From assembly GCA_002633025.1 (NCBI GenBank), contig NMRB01000671.1, positions 47,549-111,548 of the forward strand: a stretch of DNA of 64,000 nucleotides. The letters run 5' to 3'. The stretch is from Notospermus geniculatus. Its lineage: Eukaryota > Nemertea > Pilidiophora > Heteronemertea > Lineidae. Below the pieces are notes generated by a model. The model saw only the letters and a program-made list of their open reading frames with translations. It did no database searches and had not been told where the DNA came from. Below, one piece after another: positions 1-9,852 of the stretch (the first letter of the stretch is position 1; each line of letters starts with the position of its first letter). The position numbers and the translations under genes were made by a program.

Positions 1-743
1 GATGGTTTTATGCATTTGCTTGCGTCTGTCCTAGTATTTTTAATCAGGACAGTGTTCGGTCTACTTGACAGGTTGTCAAAATGAAATGTCCAGGGACATT
101 GTGCTTACCTCTGTCGTAAGGTAAAACTGTGACTCTCATGGTAAATGATGAAGAATCAGTACAGATAATATAGCTGAACACACCAAAGTATTTTATCTGA
201 TCATCAACCAAAATTAATCCATGGCATAAACTCAGTCAATGACCGTGAGAAGGAGTTAGTGGTATATTTGTGAAAATAATGAAGAAATTTCAAAACACAT
301 TTTTCATGATTAATTTTGTATTATTAAGACGAGCTTTTGACCCCTACTAGGTCTTCATCAGGTCTGATGGAAAACATTGGTTGCATGGTATATAAGGCAG
401 AAAACAATGACAGGAAGGCAAATATATAAACAAGATCTGCTACGCAAAGGGGCAGAGAACTGTGTTTACAAGGGAAACATCAAAGGATTAATCGAAGTAA
501 CATATGAAGGAACGGTGTGAAAGTTAACAGAGCTGGCTTGTCAGGGTACTTGGTATTTGTGAACAAACTGATTTCCTGTCTAGGTCGCAGATCTCAAAAA
601 TTGTATTTTTCAAGATTTCAAAGTTTCTATTTTTTCAAGAGTGAGAAAGAACTTCGACATCACGTGACCACATGATGTCATCTCACTTTGGATTAACTAG
701 TATTCAAAATGATTTGACATCCTGTGTTGGATAATGTTGGTAG
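1..743. other. Unassigned non-coding sequence
   Basis: No convincing coding region, RNA gene or repeat pair is visible. Stop codons are frequent in every frame and composition is AT-rich. It ends where the GTCCGAC-type array begins. Confidence 0.5.
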
Positions 744-756
744 TTCAGAAGGTGTC

Positions 757-956
757 CCCCCATAAGTCCGACATCCCACAAGTCCGACATCCCATACGTC
801 CGAAGTATCATAAGTCCGACAATGGAAAAATCATTTTAAAAATGTACAAGTACGAAGTACCCTAAGTCCGACATCCCACAAGTCCGACATTCAGACAAAG
901 GAGTCATAAGTACGAAGTGCCATAAATCCGACATCCCATAAGTCCGACATTAAGGG
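757..956. repeat. Tandem array of AAGTCCGACATCCCA words (left arm)
   Basis: At least six copies of ATAAGTCCGACATCCCA-like words, some reading AAGTACGAAGT, are separated by short AT-rich spacers. The inverse array lies at 1994-2076. Confidence 0.85.
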
Positions 957-1416
957 GTTATCATTGGGAGTTACTTGAAATCAATGTTATCATCATCAGC
1001 AAACAACACCAATGACATCATCAAATCTCATTATAATAAAAGGCGGGAAAATGGCAATGCTGTTGGTGACTGCCCTTCCAACGACTTCAAATGACCGTGT
1101 CTTTAATTTTCCGTACTTTTTGATGAAGTGAAAAAAACAAGTAGTAGCTACCTGAAAAACCATTAACTAAAGGTTTAGGTTCTTGGCCAGCCTCCAGAAG
1201 TAGCCCTTTGATATGACGTGAAGTGACAAAGTGGAAATAGAGGACTAGGCCTACATAATTTCTCAACTTCGTTTTTGGCCCTCCTTACAAAATATATAGA
1301 AAACATAAATACATGTAGGCCTAGGCACAGTCCATTTGCTTTTTGTTATGGCTAGGAGACGTGTACATGTGGAGGCTTATCATCATATTTGGCGAAATGG
1401 GAAGTTGTGGGGCCTC

Positions 1417-1570
1417 AAGCGGGTGATCCACTGTTGCGATTTTGGCTTGAGACGGGGTTGCGTTCCCTTGCGGTTACCTTATATGGACTTCCGATTGCCA
1501 TATAAGGTAACCGCAAGGGAACGCAACCCCGTCTCAAGCCAAAATCGCAACAGTGGTGGATCACCCGCTT
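1417..1570. repeat. Short hairpin MITE with 70-bp arms and 11-bp loop
   Basis: The left arm 1417-1486 starts AAGCGGGTGATCCACTG and is repeated in reverse at 1498-1570 with only a 3-bp insertion, leaving an 11-nt loop. Such near-identity suggests a recent non-autonomous DNA element. A related lone end, ATCGCAACAGTGGATCACCC, is seen at about 56871-56901. No coding content. Confidence 0.85.
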
Positions 1571-1993
1571 TAAAGAGCCATGTCCATAATTCGAGGCCTC
1601 GGCTAGTATACTGTACGGTATCGGGATGGAATTTGGAATATAGTTAAGATTTCATGCATGTTTATTTTTTTCCCTCAACTTTAAATTTATGGTCTCAAAT
1701 GACAAGCTAAAATGACACGGATTTGGCTAAAACACAGTTTCATCTGGCTAAAAAATGCCTGGAAGAAAAAAACACAGCTGGCCCTGTAACACCCACACAT
1801 AGAACCCTTTAATCATAACTTTCCGACAGGGACGTCTAGAACCCGGAGCACATAAAACCCGGGACACAAAGGGGTGACCCCGAAAACAAGCCAAGTTCTC
1901 GACGAATCCGAGAACTTGAGATATTCCCGATGAGATTGGCCATTATTGTTAAACTTTCGTTCGTACAATACATACATGTACATGTACATGTAT

Positions 1994-2076
1994 CTTTCGG
2001 ACTTTGGTACTTCGGACTTGTGATACTTCGGACTTGTGGGATGTCGGACTTCTGGGATGTCGGAGTTGTGGGATCG
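1994..2076. repeat. Tandem array of TGGGATGTCGGACTT words (right arm)
   Basis: Reverse-complement copies of the array at 757-956: GGACTTGTG and GGGATGTCGGACTT words repeat about five times next to a TACATG microsatellite at 1976-1992. Confidence 0.8.
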
Positions 2077-2391
2077 TTCAGGAATGGGGGATAAATAATT
2101 CTCACTCTCGTGGTGACACATCCGATTCCGCCTCGATGTCGCCTCTGGTTTCTGACAGTTCTATATTTGTCCCCACCTCCAAACTCAGATATACAAATAG
2201 CACAAAGCACTTAATAATAGTGGCCATATACTGTATAGTATGCGTTAATCGGTCGGCCCGCGAAACTTGTTCGAATGGAAAATCGTTGAATATCCGCGTT
2301 CTAGCCCTAGTTGGGTTGATTACGCATCTCTCCATACAACACGAATGTGAAATAGAAATCGGGTTTCTAAGGTGAAAGACATTGCTTCCTA

Positions 2392-2472
2392 CCAGATTCG
2401 AACCCACGGACCCTCGCATGAGGCATCAATCGCCAGCACTAAGGGGCAACACGCCTTAACCACTAGGCCAAA
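2392..2472 (-). repeat. tRNA-derived segment (SINE head), copy 1
   Basis: Read on the minus strand there is an A-box-like TTTGGCCTAGTGGTTAAGG and, about 50 nt on, a B-box GGGTTCGAATC, with a long variable region as in Leu/Ser tRNAs. The presumed acceptor strands do not pair well and the segment is duplicated at 2682-2757, so this is a tRNA-derived repeat rather than a working tRNA. Confidence 0.65.
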
Positions 2473-2681
2473 TCCTCATCTTCAAAAAAAGATGGTTCAA
2501 TGTTAAAAGATGGTTCAATGTTAAACGAGGCGTCCGTCAGTACCCTGCGAGTATTCCAAACAATCTCCGAACCCGAACAGTTTTATGTTATGCGAGGGGT
2601 CACATATAAGGAGATACAAGTAAAGAATGTGAAATAGAAATCGGGTTTCTAAGGTGAAAGACATTGCTTCCTACCAGATTC

Positions 2682-2757
2682 GAACCCACGGACCCTCGCA
2701 TAAGGCATCATCAATCGCCAGCACTAAGGGGCAACACGCCTTAACCACTAGGCCAAA
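2682..2757 (-). repeat. tRNA-derived segment (SINE head), copy 2
   Basis: Near-identical to 2392-2472, with A-box TGGCCTAGTGGTTAAGG and B-box GGGTTCGAATC on the minus strand. The flanking sequence is also duplicated: 2343-2609 matches 2626-2883 with small indels. This points to tandem duplication of a larger unit rather than two SINE insertions. Confidence 0.65.
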
Positions 2758-3150
2758 TCCCCATCTTCAAAAAAAGATGGTTCAATGGCCCATGTTGAAC
2801 GAGGCGTCCGTCAGTACCCTGCGAGTAGTCCAAACAATCTCCGAACCCAAACAGTTTTATGTTATGCGAGGAGTCACATATAACACAATGTCACAACACA
2901 ATGTCAATTCAAATGAATTTTCTGCTGCTGGTGCACTATAGCCTTTCTTGTTGTGAGTAGGCCTTGGACAACGAAGAAATGTGACACGATGGTCATTCAC
3001 GCAATGAATCCAGACGAGTAGGCCTAGCACCAATGAAATTGATCGGACCACTCGCGGATGACGGGTTGATCAATAATTACGCTGAACCTGAATATTCAAC
3101 GATTTTGCATTGGAACAAGTTTCGCGGGCCGACCGATTAACGCATACTAT

Positions 3151-3356
3151 TGTTGTATAGGGAACTCCGTGCAGTTCATAGGTGTAGCCCCCACGCAGGG
3201 ACGGAACCAGTTAGAGACCATGCTGGGCGCCGTGCTAGGCACATTCATGTCGTCGTCAGAGATGAGTTCTGTATTGATTCAGCAAGAAATAAACCTGACA
3301 CGTATCTTCGTATCTGATCGTTTGCGATGGTCTTTGATCATAGCACAAACACAACA
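3151..3356 (+). repeat. 5' LTR of gypsy A
   Basis: 206 bp, TG...CA ends. Matches 12705-12912 apart from two single-base indels and one substitution. Just inside, CGCCCAACGTGG at 3357 is a plausible tRNA primer-binding site; which tRNA is not settled. Confidence 0.93.
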
Positions 3357-3888
3357 CGCCCAACGTGGATTTGGACCACTTTTGACGTTTTTGTGCATCA
3401 GGATTTCGGACGATAACTCTCGGCCCGGACGGAACGTTTGCAGCAGTATACCGGGAACGACGAAAACAACAAAAGATGGCTGCGCCCATGGTGAACTGAC
3501 TATTGTACATCATTATGTACATCATGTACATGTCGTAGTGTATTTTGCAGAAGTGGTAGAAGTTGTATGTGGTAGGCAGTTTATACTTTGGACAATGGAG
3601 CCCCCAGCCCCAGCGCCGGCAGCTGCACCTGCTGCGCAGCCGTTACGGCTTGTTGACTTTCTGCCACCTCCGTTCAGTGGTGCTGAGATTTCACACAAAA
3701 AGTGTAGGGCGCATTGGCTTTCGTTCACCAACTATCTTCATGCTCACCGATTGGATGCTCCCGTGGATGGTGACGCTCTAGCTCATGTTGTGGAACTGTT
3801 CAAATTGACACTTACCGAGGATGCCCAGTTGTGGATTGAAAATCGTGAATTCAATGACTTGGCTCACTTGAAGGACTCTTTCTTCCAC

Positions 3889-5129
3889 CGATTTAGTGCA
3901 ACACATTCGGACTTCGCTAACGTAGGGCGTAAAACTGTTTGATGAACTTGTATATCAGCCTGGTGATAGCGCTGAGCAGCACCTCGGGAAGATTCGTATG
4001 GCTGCTCGTCGCATTGGTTACGGTGACGTTCAAATTCGCAATAAATTCTTGCAGTCATTGCCAAAGCGTTGTCAATCGGCAGTTGTTATGTCTGCCCCCG
4101 CAGACGCGCGAACTGAAGTGCTCGCTGAGCAAGCGCAGCGTTTCTTTGATGTTGAGCCTGTTAGTAATACTTCTACTCCTAAAGTTTCGTTTCAGGCTTC
4201 AGCTGCGGATGACGTTCATATGGCTGACTTGGCCTCACAACTGAAAGATGTTAAACAGGAACTGCAGGCACTAATGCAGCTATCAAGTTAATCCCGGACC
4301 CCCCCTCCTCAGGCACTCGACACTAACTCGCCAGTCTGCAGTATTTTGGAAGTGGGGGACTCGACATGGATACGCCAGTACTATAAAATCTATCAGGTGG
4401 GGATTCACTTCAGGGTAAAATAGTATGCGTGGGGCACTAGTTGTTCCCTAAAGCATGGCGCACACGAGCGACTACCGATGCGACTACTAGGTCGCATGCG
4501 ATAATTACCTTTGAGGTCGATCAGTGATGTCATCCGCGACATCACTGATCTCCCAGTGAAGCATTTGTCGCAAACGAGTCAAAAAAAACTAAAAAAACTA
4601 AAAATATGTTTAGTCGCTCCTGTAGTCGCAAGGCTAGTCGCCTAGAAAAATCGCTCGTGTGCGCCATGCTTAAAAGTGTGTGGCGCAGGTGGCCGGGACT
4701 CGCTCCAAACTCGACATTGCCTGCCGTAGGCCTACCAAAGTTAGAAAAATATNCGATTTAGCGCAACACATTCGGACTTCGCTAACGTAAAACTGTTTGA
4801 TGAACTTGTATATCAGCCTGGTGATAGCGCTGAGCAGCACCTCGGGAAGATTCGTATGGCTGCTCGTCGCATTGGTTACGGTGACGTTCAAATTCGCAAT
4901 AAATTCTTGCAGTCATTGCCAAAGCGTTGTCAATCGCAGTTGTTATGTCTGCCCCCGCAGACGCGCGAACTGAAGTGCTCGCTGAGCAAGCGCAGCGTTT
5001 CTTTGATGAGCCTGTTAGTAATACTTCTACTCCTAAAGTTTCGTTTCAGGCTTCAGCTGCGGATGACGTTCATATGGCTGACTTGGCCTCACAACTGAAA
5101 GATGTTAAACAGGAACTGCAGGCACTAAG
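3889..5129 (+). repeat. Direct duplication of a gag segment around a 480-bp insert
   Basis: 3889-4273 and 4754-5129 match closely. Differences are a 7-bp insertion at about 3931, a G at about 4078 and a GTT at about 4152 in the first copy. The insert 4274-4753 is not gypsy-like and holds the MITE at 4452-4670 and one N. Confidence 0.85.
4452..4670. mobile_element. Harbinger-like MITE, copy 1 (TSD TAA)
   Basis: 219 bp with terminal inverted repeats AGCATGGCGCACACGAGCGA. It is flanked on both sides by TAA (4449-4451, 4671-4673). A second copy at 51313-51559 has the same ends and TTA on both sides. Three-base TWA duplications are typical of the PIF/Harbinger superfamily. No coding capacity, so it would be mobilised in trans. 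Confidence 0.85.
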
Positions 5130-5752
5130 GGTTGCTGGCGACGCTGCACATTCGTCCAGCCCAGACCCTCCACCTGGTAGTGGTAGGTCGAGCTCACCTT
5201 TTCGGCCGTCTGCCCGTTCAAACTTCAGAAATATGGGTGATGGTAACCGTGGTGGACGTAATCGGTCTAAGAGCCCACATACCAGCAATTTTCGTCCTCC
5301 ACCGCAGTGTTACTTTTGTTCTCGTTATGGGCACACGTACAGGCAGTGCCGTACCTTGTAGAGAGAGATTGATAATGGAAGGTTGCCACCAGGTTATCGC
5401 CCTTACCATAGTAGTAGACAACCCCCCTACATGCCATATCAGAATTACAGTAGCCCAAACCCCAATCCATACAACCAGCAGTATCAACCTTATGGAAACA
5501 ACCAGTATCAACCACCCAACTTTAATCCTCCGTCAGCATATCAGCAATTTTAGCCACCGGTTTCCTCAGCCCCTTCACCGTACAGTAATCAAAATTTATA
5601 GACTCGGGTCGTGCAGAACGCCAGACTGCATCGACCCCTGACGAATTTTCTCTTGGTGCACAAGGTGTAAGTGAACCAAAGTCTGGGTATATTGGTCCAG
5701 AAGACGAAGTTACGTTACAGCTTGACCCCAAGAATTATGCTAAGGGATACCT

Positions 5753-6109
5753 CCCTTCCGGAGCTGGTTACTCTTATTTGATAGTGGTGCCACGCGCACT
5801 TTGATCAGTGAATCATGTGTGAAACGGTCGAATTTTTTGAGCGGATTGCCCAAGGCCCCTATTGAGCCTATAACGTTTAGAATCGGGAACGGGGAGTTCC
5901 TGCATGCAAAGACCGCCATCAATGTTCCACTTACTATACAAGGTCATCGATTTCAGGTGTATGCTATTGTGGCCGAGAACCTGTCGGGTCCTGACATACT
6001 GATTGGTAACAAGACCTTGTCTGAATTGAGAGGATCGATTGATTTTACCTCGCACTGTTGCATCGTGCGTCCTCAGAAGATCTGGTTTGCTCCTCGGGAC
6101 TACAGGTGA
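5753..6109 (+). CDS. Gypsy A aspartic protease region
   Basis: Retropepsin-like protease that would cut the Gag-Pol polyprotein. The active-site motif LFDSGA lies at 5774-5791 with the catalytic Asp codon at 5780. About 60 residues on, a hydrophobic stretch ending GPDILIGN is the usual second half of the fold. The frame ends with TGA at 6107-6109 and overlaps the downstream frame from 6058, so it is read in a different frame from both gag and RT. I cannot tell programmed frameshifting from decay. The N-terminal border is not defined; the interval is the part I can support. Confidence 0.8.
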   Translation, partial: PFRSWLLLFDSGATRTLISESCVKRSNFLSGLPKAPIEPITFRIGNGEFLHAKTAINVPLTIQGHRFQVYAIVAENLSGPDILIGNKTLSELRGSIDFTSHCCIVRPQKIWFAPRDYR

Positions 6110-8448
6110 GACCCAACAATGTAAAGCTACTATACTTGAGGGGTAAGATCCCCCAGACTCTAAAGAATGCAGAGATAGTATTGCAGTCAAATAAATTCTT
6201 GACTAAGTATTGTCCGAGTGAAACATTGGTGAAGTTGCATCGCGGTGTTGCATGTCTTCAGGTTAGAAATCCGACAAAGCATACTGTGTGTTTCAAGAAA
6301 GGTCAGCCAGTGGCCTACACTGACTTAGAAGATTTTGTCCATGCTTGTGACCCAGTGGACTTCACAGCCCACACGACTACTAACTTGTCACCTTTGCAGA
6401 AGGAGAATATTGCTAAGTACCCATTCTTGTCGCCTGACAATCCTTTGTCTCAGTTGAGTGAGTCTCAGATTATCCGTGATCAGATTAGTCTTGACAATTC
6501 AATGTTAGAACCAGATGAATGTGAAGATGTTTACAAGTTGATCGAAGCCAACAGGGATGCCTTTAGTCTTTATGGCGAGCTTGGTAGTTGCCCCAACTTC
6601 TCAGTAGATATACAGCTGAATGATACGACTCCGTTTCACATAAGGCCTTACCCTCTGTCTGAGGAGAACAAGCGAGTTGTTAAACGTGAATTGGACAAAC
6701 TAGTTAGGCTAGGTGTACTAGAAAGAGGTCAGACTCCCTACACGAGTCCAGTTTTACTAATTAGTAAGAAGCTAAGTACTGAGAAGAGAGTTGTTTCAGA
6801 CTTTCGTTTTTTGAATTCCAGAGTTCAGGTTGCCAACCAGACGTACACGTCACTACAAACAGCATTGTCTCGGATCGGTCGTTCTAAGGCTAGTGTCATC
6901 TCTGTCATCGATTTAAAGTCGGCCTTTCACAGTTTACCCCTTTCACCCCAGACTCAGTCCTTCACCGGAATTTCGGCCTACGAGGGTGGCCCTCAGTACT
7001 TTTACAAACGTTTACCTATGGGTCTGAATGTAAGTCCAGCAATTTATCAGCAGAAAATCGACCAGGTTTTAGCCACGATTAAAGGTTCTTATGATTTCGT
7101 CATTGCCATACATGATGACATCATTGTTTTCAGTAGAAATAAGGCAGAACACAAGCAGCATCTCGCTGCTCTCTTTCAAGCACTTAGCCAGCATGGACTC
7201 AGGATTTCCCCTGGTAAATGTCACCTGTTTCGCCGCAGAGCCGTTTACATGGGTAATATTTTGTCCGTCTCAGAGAACGGATTGGTCACTATTCAGGCTA
7301 TGAATGACAAATGTGAAGCGATTAGGAAGATGCCTACTCCACGCACCCCTAGGCAAGTCAAGAGGTTTGTAGGTGCAGTGACCTACCTCAGCATGTACCT
7401 TCCGAATTTACAGACTTTACTGAAACCCCTCCATGAATTAACTAGAAACGGCAAGCCCTTTGTGTGGACAGACACTCATGCTGAGGCATTCGAGGATGTG
7501 AAAAATCTGCTAATTTCACCCCCTGTTCTTTCAGCCCCAAGTGGCACTGGCAGATACAGGTTGTACTCTGATACCTCCAGAATTGGTACAGGGTCCTACC
7601 TTACCCAAGAGATTGACGGTAAGGAATTGGTCATCGCATATTACTCAAAGAGATTGCCTCCGGCAGCAAAGTCGTATACTGTCAGTGAGTTGGAGTTGTT
7701 TGGTTTCTATATTAACATAACAGCATTTCAGTATGTCCTCAAGTCGAAGGTGTTCTCTGCGTACGTCGACCATTCAGCTTTAGTGCACATTGTCAACTCG
7801 AAGAAACAACCTGCAACCACCAGATTGCAGAAACTCTTGGAGCGATTGTCAGAGTATAATTTTGACTTGTCGTTCCGTAAAGGCTCGGATTTAGTACTCA
7901 GTGATTTCCTTTCCAGAGCTCCCTCTGATGATGATGGTGTGTTTGATCGGATAAGGCCAATTGCCTTCTTGTGTGAGGATGGTATTGTTGTTGATTCCCC
8001 AGATGATATTGAGGGTGCATTTCCTGCAGAAAGAGCTCGAGTGGTGACTAGAGCTTATGCTAAAGCTCATGGTATAAGTTTGCCTTCTGTTGGTGCTAAA
8101 CGTGTGTCGAGGTCACGTGGTGTAACACCACCACCACCGCCACCACCACCTCCGCCCCTACCCCCACTCCCACGGGCGACACTAGTTCGAGTTCGGCCTC
8201 GGGTTAACAGGCCCCCTACTGCTGTCACACCAGGTCCAGTTCAGCCCCAGGCTACCAGGCCTCCTACTGGACCTCCACCGGGCCCTGTGCAACGACGGTT
8301 TGATAGGCCCCTTACTCCTGTGCCAATAGGCCCTGTCCCTCGGCCAGTTCCTACACCACGTAGTAGGAATGTGGCCCCTGCTGAGCGATGTGACCCTCCG
8401 AGGGCTGTTGTTCCTAACCCACCGAGACCCCTGAGGAACCAAAGTTGA
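6058..8448 (+). CDS. pol: Gypsy A reverse transcriptase and RNase H with proline-rich tail
   Basis: An open frame of about 796 codons. RT spans roughly residues 200-400, with the first catalytic Asp in VIDLKSAF (about residue 285), the LPMGLNVSP motif, and the catalytic pair in AIHDDIIVFS with Asp codons at 7114 and 7117. The usual Tyr-x-Asp-Asp is therefore Ile-His-Asp-Asp. RNase H follows, starting at RYRLYSDTS near 7552, with Glu in SELELFG, Asp in YVDHSAL and Asp in VLSDFLSRAP. From about 8127 the protein becomes a proline-rich linker (a run of 11 Pro, then PGPV and RPPT repeats) not usual between RNase H and integrase. The frame stops at 8448. The methionine at 6058 is not real; translation would come from the protease frame. 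Confidence 0.92.
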   Translation: MHRASSEDLVCSSGLQVRPNNVKLLYLRGKIPQTLKNAEIVLQSNKFLTKYCPSETLVKLHRGVACLQVRNPTKHTVCFKKGQPVAYTDLEDFVHACDPVDFTAHTTTNLSPLQKENIAKYPFLSPDNPLSQLSESQIIRDQISLDNSMLEPDECEDVYKLIEANRDAFSLYGELGSCPNFSVDIQLNDTTPFHIRPYPLSEENKRVVKRELDKLVRLGVLERGQTPYTSPVLLISKKLSTEKRVVSDFRFLNSRVQVANQTYTSLQTALSRIGRSKASVISVIDLKSAFHSLPLSPQTQSFTGISAYEGGPQYFYKRLPMGLNVSPAIYQQKIDQVLATIKGSYDFVIAIHDDIIVFSRNKAEHKQHLAALFQALSQHGLRISPGKCHLFRRRAVYMGNILSVSENGLVTIQAMNDKCEAIRKMPTPRTPRQVKRFVGAVTYLSMYLPNLQTLLKPLHELTRNGKPFVWTDTHAEAFEDVKNLLISPPVLSAPSGTGRYRLYSDTSRIGTGSYLTQEIDGKELVIAYYSKRLPPAAKSYTVSELELFGFYINITAFQYVLKSKVFSAYVDHSALVHIVNSKKQPATTRLQKLLERLSEYNFDLSFRKGSDLVLSDFLSRAPSDDDGVFDRIRPIAFLCEDGIVVDSPDDIEGAFPAERARVVTRAYAKAHGISLPSVGAKRVSRSRGVTPPPPPPPPPPLPPLPRATLVRVRPRVNRPPTAVTPGPVQPQATRPPTGPPPGPVQRRFDRPLTPVPIGPVPRPVPTPRSRNVAPAERCDPPRAVVPNPPRPLRNQS

Positions 8449-8867
8449 CAGACCGTGTGCGGGAATTTCCTCGCATCACTGTGCAGCCTGCGCCTGCACC
8501 TCAACCAGTTGATGTTACTGAGTCTCATTCACATGACCCCAACGAGATGAAAGATTTGGTGCGTGATCCCAAGCCATTGATAAGTAACATTGATTCCATC
8601 ATTTCAGGACACATTCCAAACCAAGCAGAGTTGAACAAAGTCATGTATATCATCAAACGCAATATCCTTCGTGATTACAATCTGCCCTTCGACGCCCAAC
8701 AATTTCGATTGGAGCAACGGTCGTGTCCAAAACTGAAGCCCATCTATGACTTGCTTGAGAACAACATAGTACCTAGTGATCGTCGCGCGCGCACGAGCGC
8801 TTCAGATCAAGGCAGAGCAATACTTGCTGTGCAACGGTATCTTGTTCAGGATACTATTTCCACATGA
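8445..8867 (+). CDS. Gypsy A linker and integrase N-terminal region, shifted frame
   Basis: Begins in the frame after the proline-rich tail, overlapping it by 4 bases. It continues the pol sequence with Pro-rich residues, then a charged helical region leading toward the integrase zinc domain. It overlaps 8776-9852, which carries the rest of integrase in another frame. Two frame changes within 450 bp suggest decay rather than separate genes. No independent function is proposed. Confidence 0.6.
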   Translation: MTDRVREFPRITVQPAPAPQPVDVTESHSHDPNEMKDLVRDPKPLISNIDSIISGHIPNQAELNKVMYIIKRNILRDYNLPFDAQQFRLEQRSCPKLKPIYDLLENNIVPSDRRARTSASDQGRAILAVQRYLVQDTIST

Positions 8868-9852
8868 TACTGGCAACTTTTGCTTCCAGTTGGTTGTACC
8901 GGAACGGTTTATTGACCCTCTCATCAGTCGTTTTCACGACAGTTTACTTGCTTCACACCAGGGTTGTGTTCGCACCTACCTCACGATGCGACGCAATTTT
9001 TTCTTCTTCAGTTTGTTTGAGCGCATCACTGCATACATACAGGCCTGTTCTCGACGTCAACAATTTAGAGCAAAGACAGATGTCGATCGACCATATCATA
9101 TGCGTATACCAGCAGACTATTGTCCTTTTGAGAATTTAAGTTTGGATTTCAAAGGCAGTCTACCTACTTCACCTGCTGGATACAAGCATATTATGCTAGT
9201 TTGCTGTTCTGTTACAAGATATCTCATTTGTGTACCTCTGAAAGACCTAGAGGCTACCACTATTTGCAAGGCATTCATCCAGCGAGTTGTTACACTGTTT
9301 GGTGTTCCTTCGATTCTCATCACAGACGCACAGTCATCATTGGTCGGTAAACTTGTCACATTGTTGTGCTCAACTCTCGGTATCAGTCAGAAAACTGTGT
9401 CAGTGCAGAACCATGGATCACTGCATGTTGAGAGACACATGCAATCACTTGGAAAGCTGATCAGAGCAAACTTAGGTCAGCATGGTAAGGATTGGGTACG
9501 CTATGTCTCAGTAGCACAGTTTGCCTACAACAGTTTCTGCTCACCAAACCTAGGAGGTTATTGCCCACACTACTTGCTATTTCTCCGAGACCCACCGAAC
9601 TTGGCAGGCGTATCATTCACAGTTGATTTGGGATTGTCTAAGTCTTACAAAGACTATGTTCTTCATCTGCAGGATAAGTTCCGACACATTGGTAAGACTA
9701 TGCTCGATCTTCAGCGTTTTCAACAGGAGTCACGAAATGAGAAGATTGCCAACAAGCTTGGGAAATGTCCTCTGTATACTAAGGGTCAATTGGTATACTA
9801 TGGGCGGTATTTTCCGCCAAAATCTCAGCGCGATAATTCAAAGAGGGAATAG
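8776..9852 (+). pseudogene. Gypsy A integrase core, interrupted by foldback element
   Basis: Integrase inserts the cDNA into the genome. The zinc-binding domain shows the two His in FHDSLLASHQG, but the usual second Cys of the CxxC pair reads Arg (CSRRQQ), a probable lesion. The catalytic Asp-Asp-Glu set is visible: Asp in LSLDFKG (about 9146), Asp in ILITDAQS (about 9328) and Glu in HVERHMQSL (about 9430). The true coding sequence breaks at 9798, where the foldback element starts; residues after this are translation of the insert. The frame resumes at 11024. Confidence 0.88.

Larger units (their letters stand above)
744..2078. mobile_element. Foldback-like element with GTCCGAC arrays as inverted arms
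   Basis: The left arm (757-956) is a degenerate tandem array of CATAAGTCCGACATCCCA-like words. The right arm (about 1994-2076) holds the reverse complement of the same words, so the pair forms long inverted repeats around a core of about 1 kb. Possible target duplications are GTTCAGAAG at about 744-752 and GTTCAGGAA near 2070, matching 7 of 9, so the borders are uncertain. The core has no recognisable gene but holds a perfect-looking hairpin at 1417-1570. Architecture resembles foldback/TU-type elements, whose arms are tandem short repeats. Assignment to a superfamily is inference. Confidence 0.6.
2229..3150. mobile_element. Inverted-repeat DNA element later split by gypsy element A
   Basis: The left end starts ACTGTATAGTATGCGTTAAT and continues into CGGTCGGCCCGCGAAAC. 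The same sequence runs in reverse at about 3085-3150 and, after the gypsy insertion, finishes at 12913-12922. The arms match over about 65 bp. The core contains two tandem copies (2343-2609 and 2626-2883) of a segment with a tRNA-like part. No transposase is visible, so it is probably non-autonomous. The left arm preserves the unoccupied form of the site the retrotransposon entered. Confidence 0.75.
3595..5361 (+). pseudogene. gag: Gypsy A gag, frameshifted, internally duplicated, with CCHC knuckle
   Basis: Gag forms the particle that packages the element RNA. The first ATG after a long leader is at 3595 and opens with a Pro/Ala-rich stretch. It runs in frame to 3942, where a 7-bp insertion relative to the second copy shifts the frame. 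A capsid-like segment then appears twice (3889-4273 and 4754-5129), with unrelated sequence and a MITE between. The second copy lacks one base near 4933, a further frameshift. The C-terminal part is basic, Ser/Pro-rich, and ends with a nucleic-acid-binding zinc knuckle CYFCSRYGHTYRQC (CX2CX4HX4C) just before the stop at 5361. The N at 4753 lies exactly at the copy junction, so assembly error could explain the duplication. Confidence 0.85.

Noticed and set aside
2392-2757. Two functional tRNA genes
   Set aside because: Boxes A and B are present but acceptor pairing is poor and the segment is part of a larger duplication; better called tRNA-derived.
3169-3594. Gag starting within the 5' LTR
   Set aside because: The frame is open through the LTR and leader, but the first ATG with gag-like sequence is at 3595; the earlier codons lie in the LTR.
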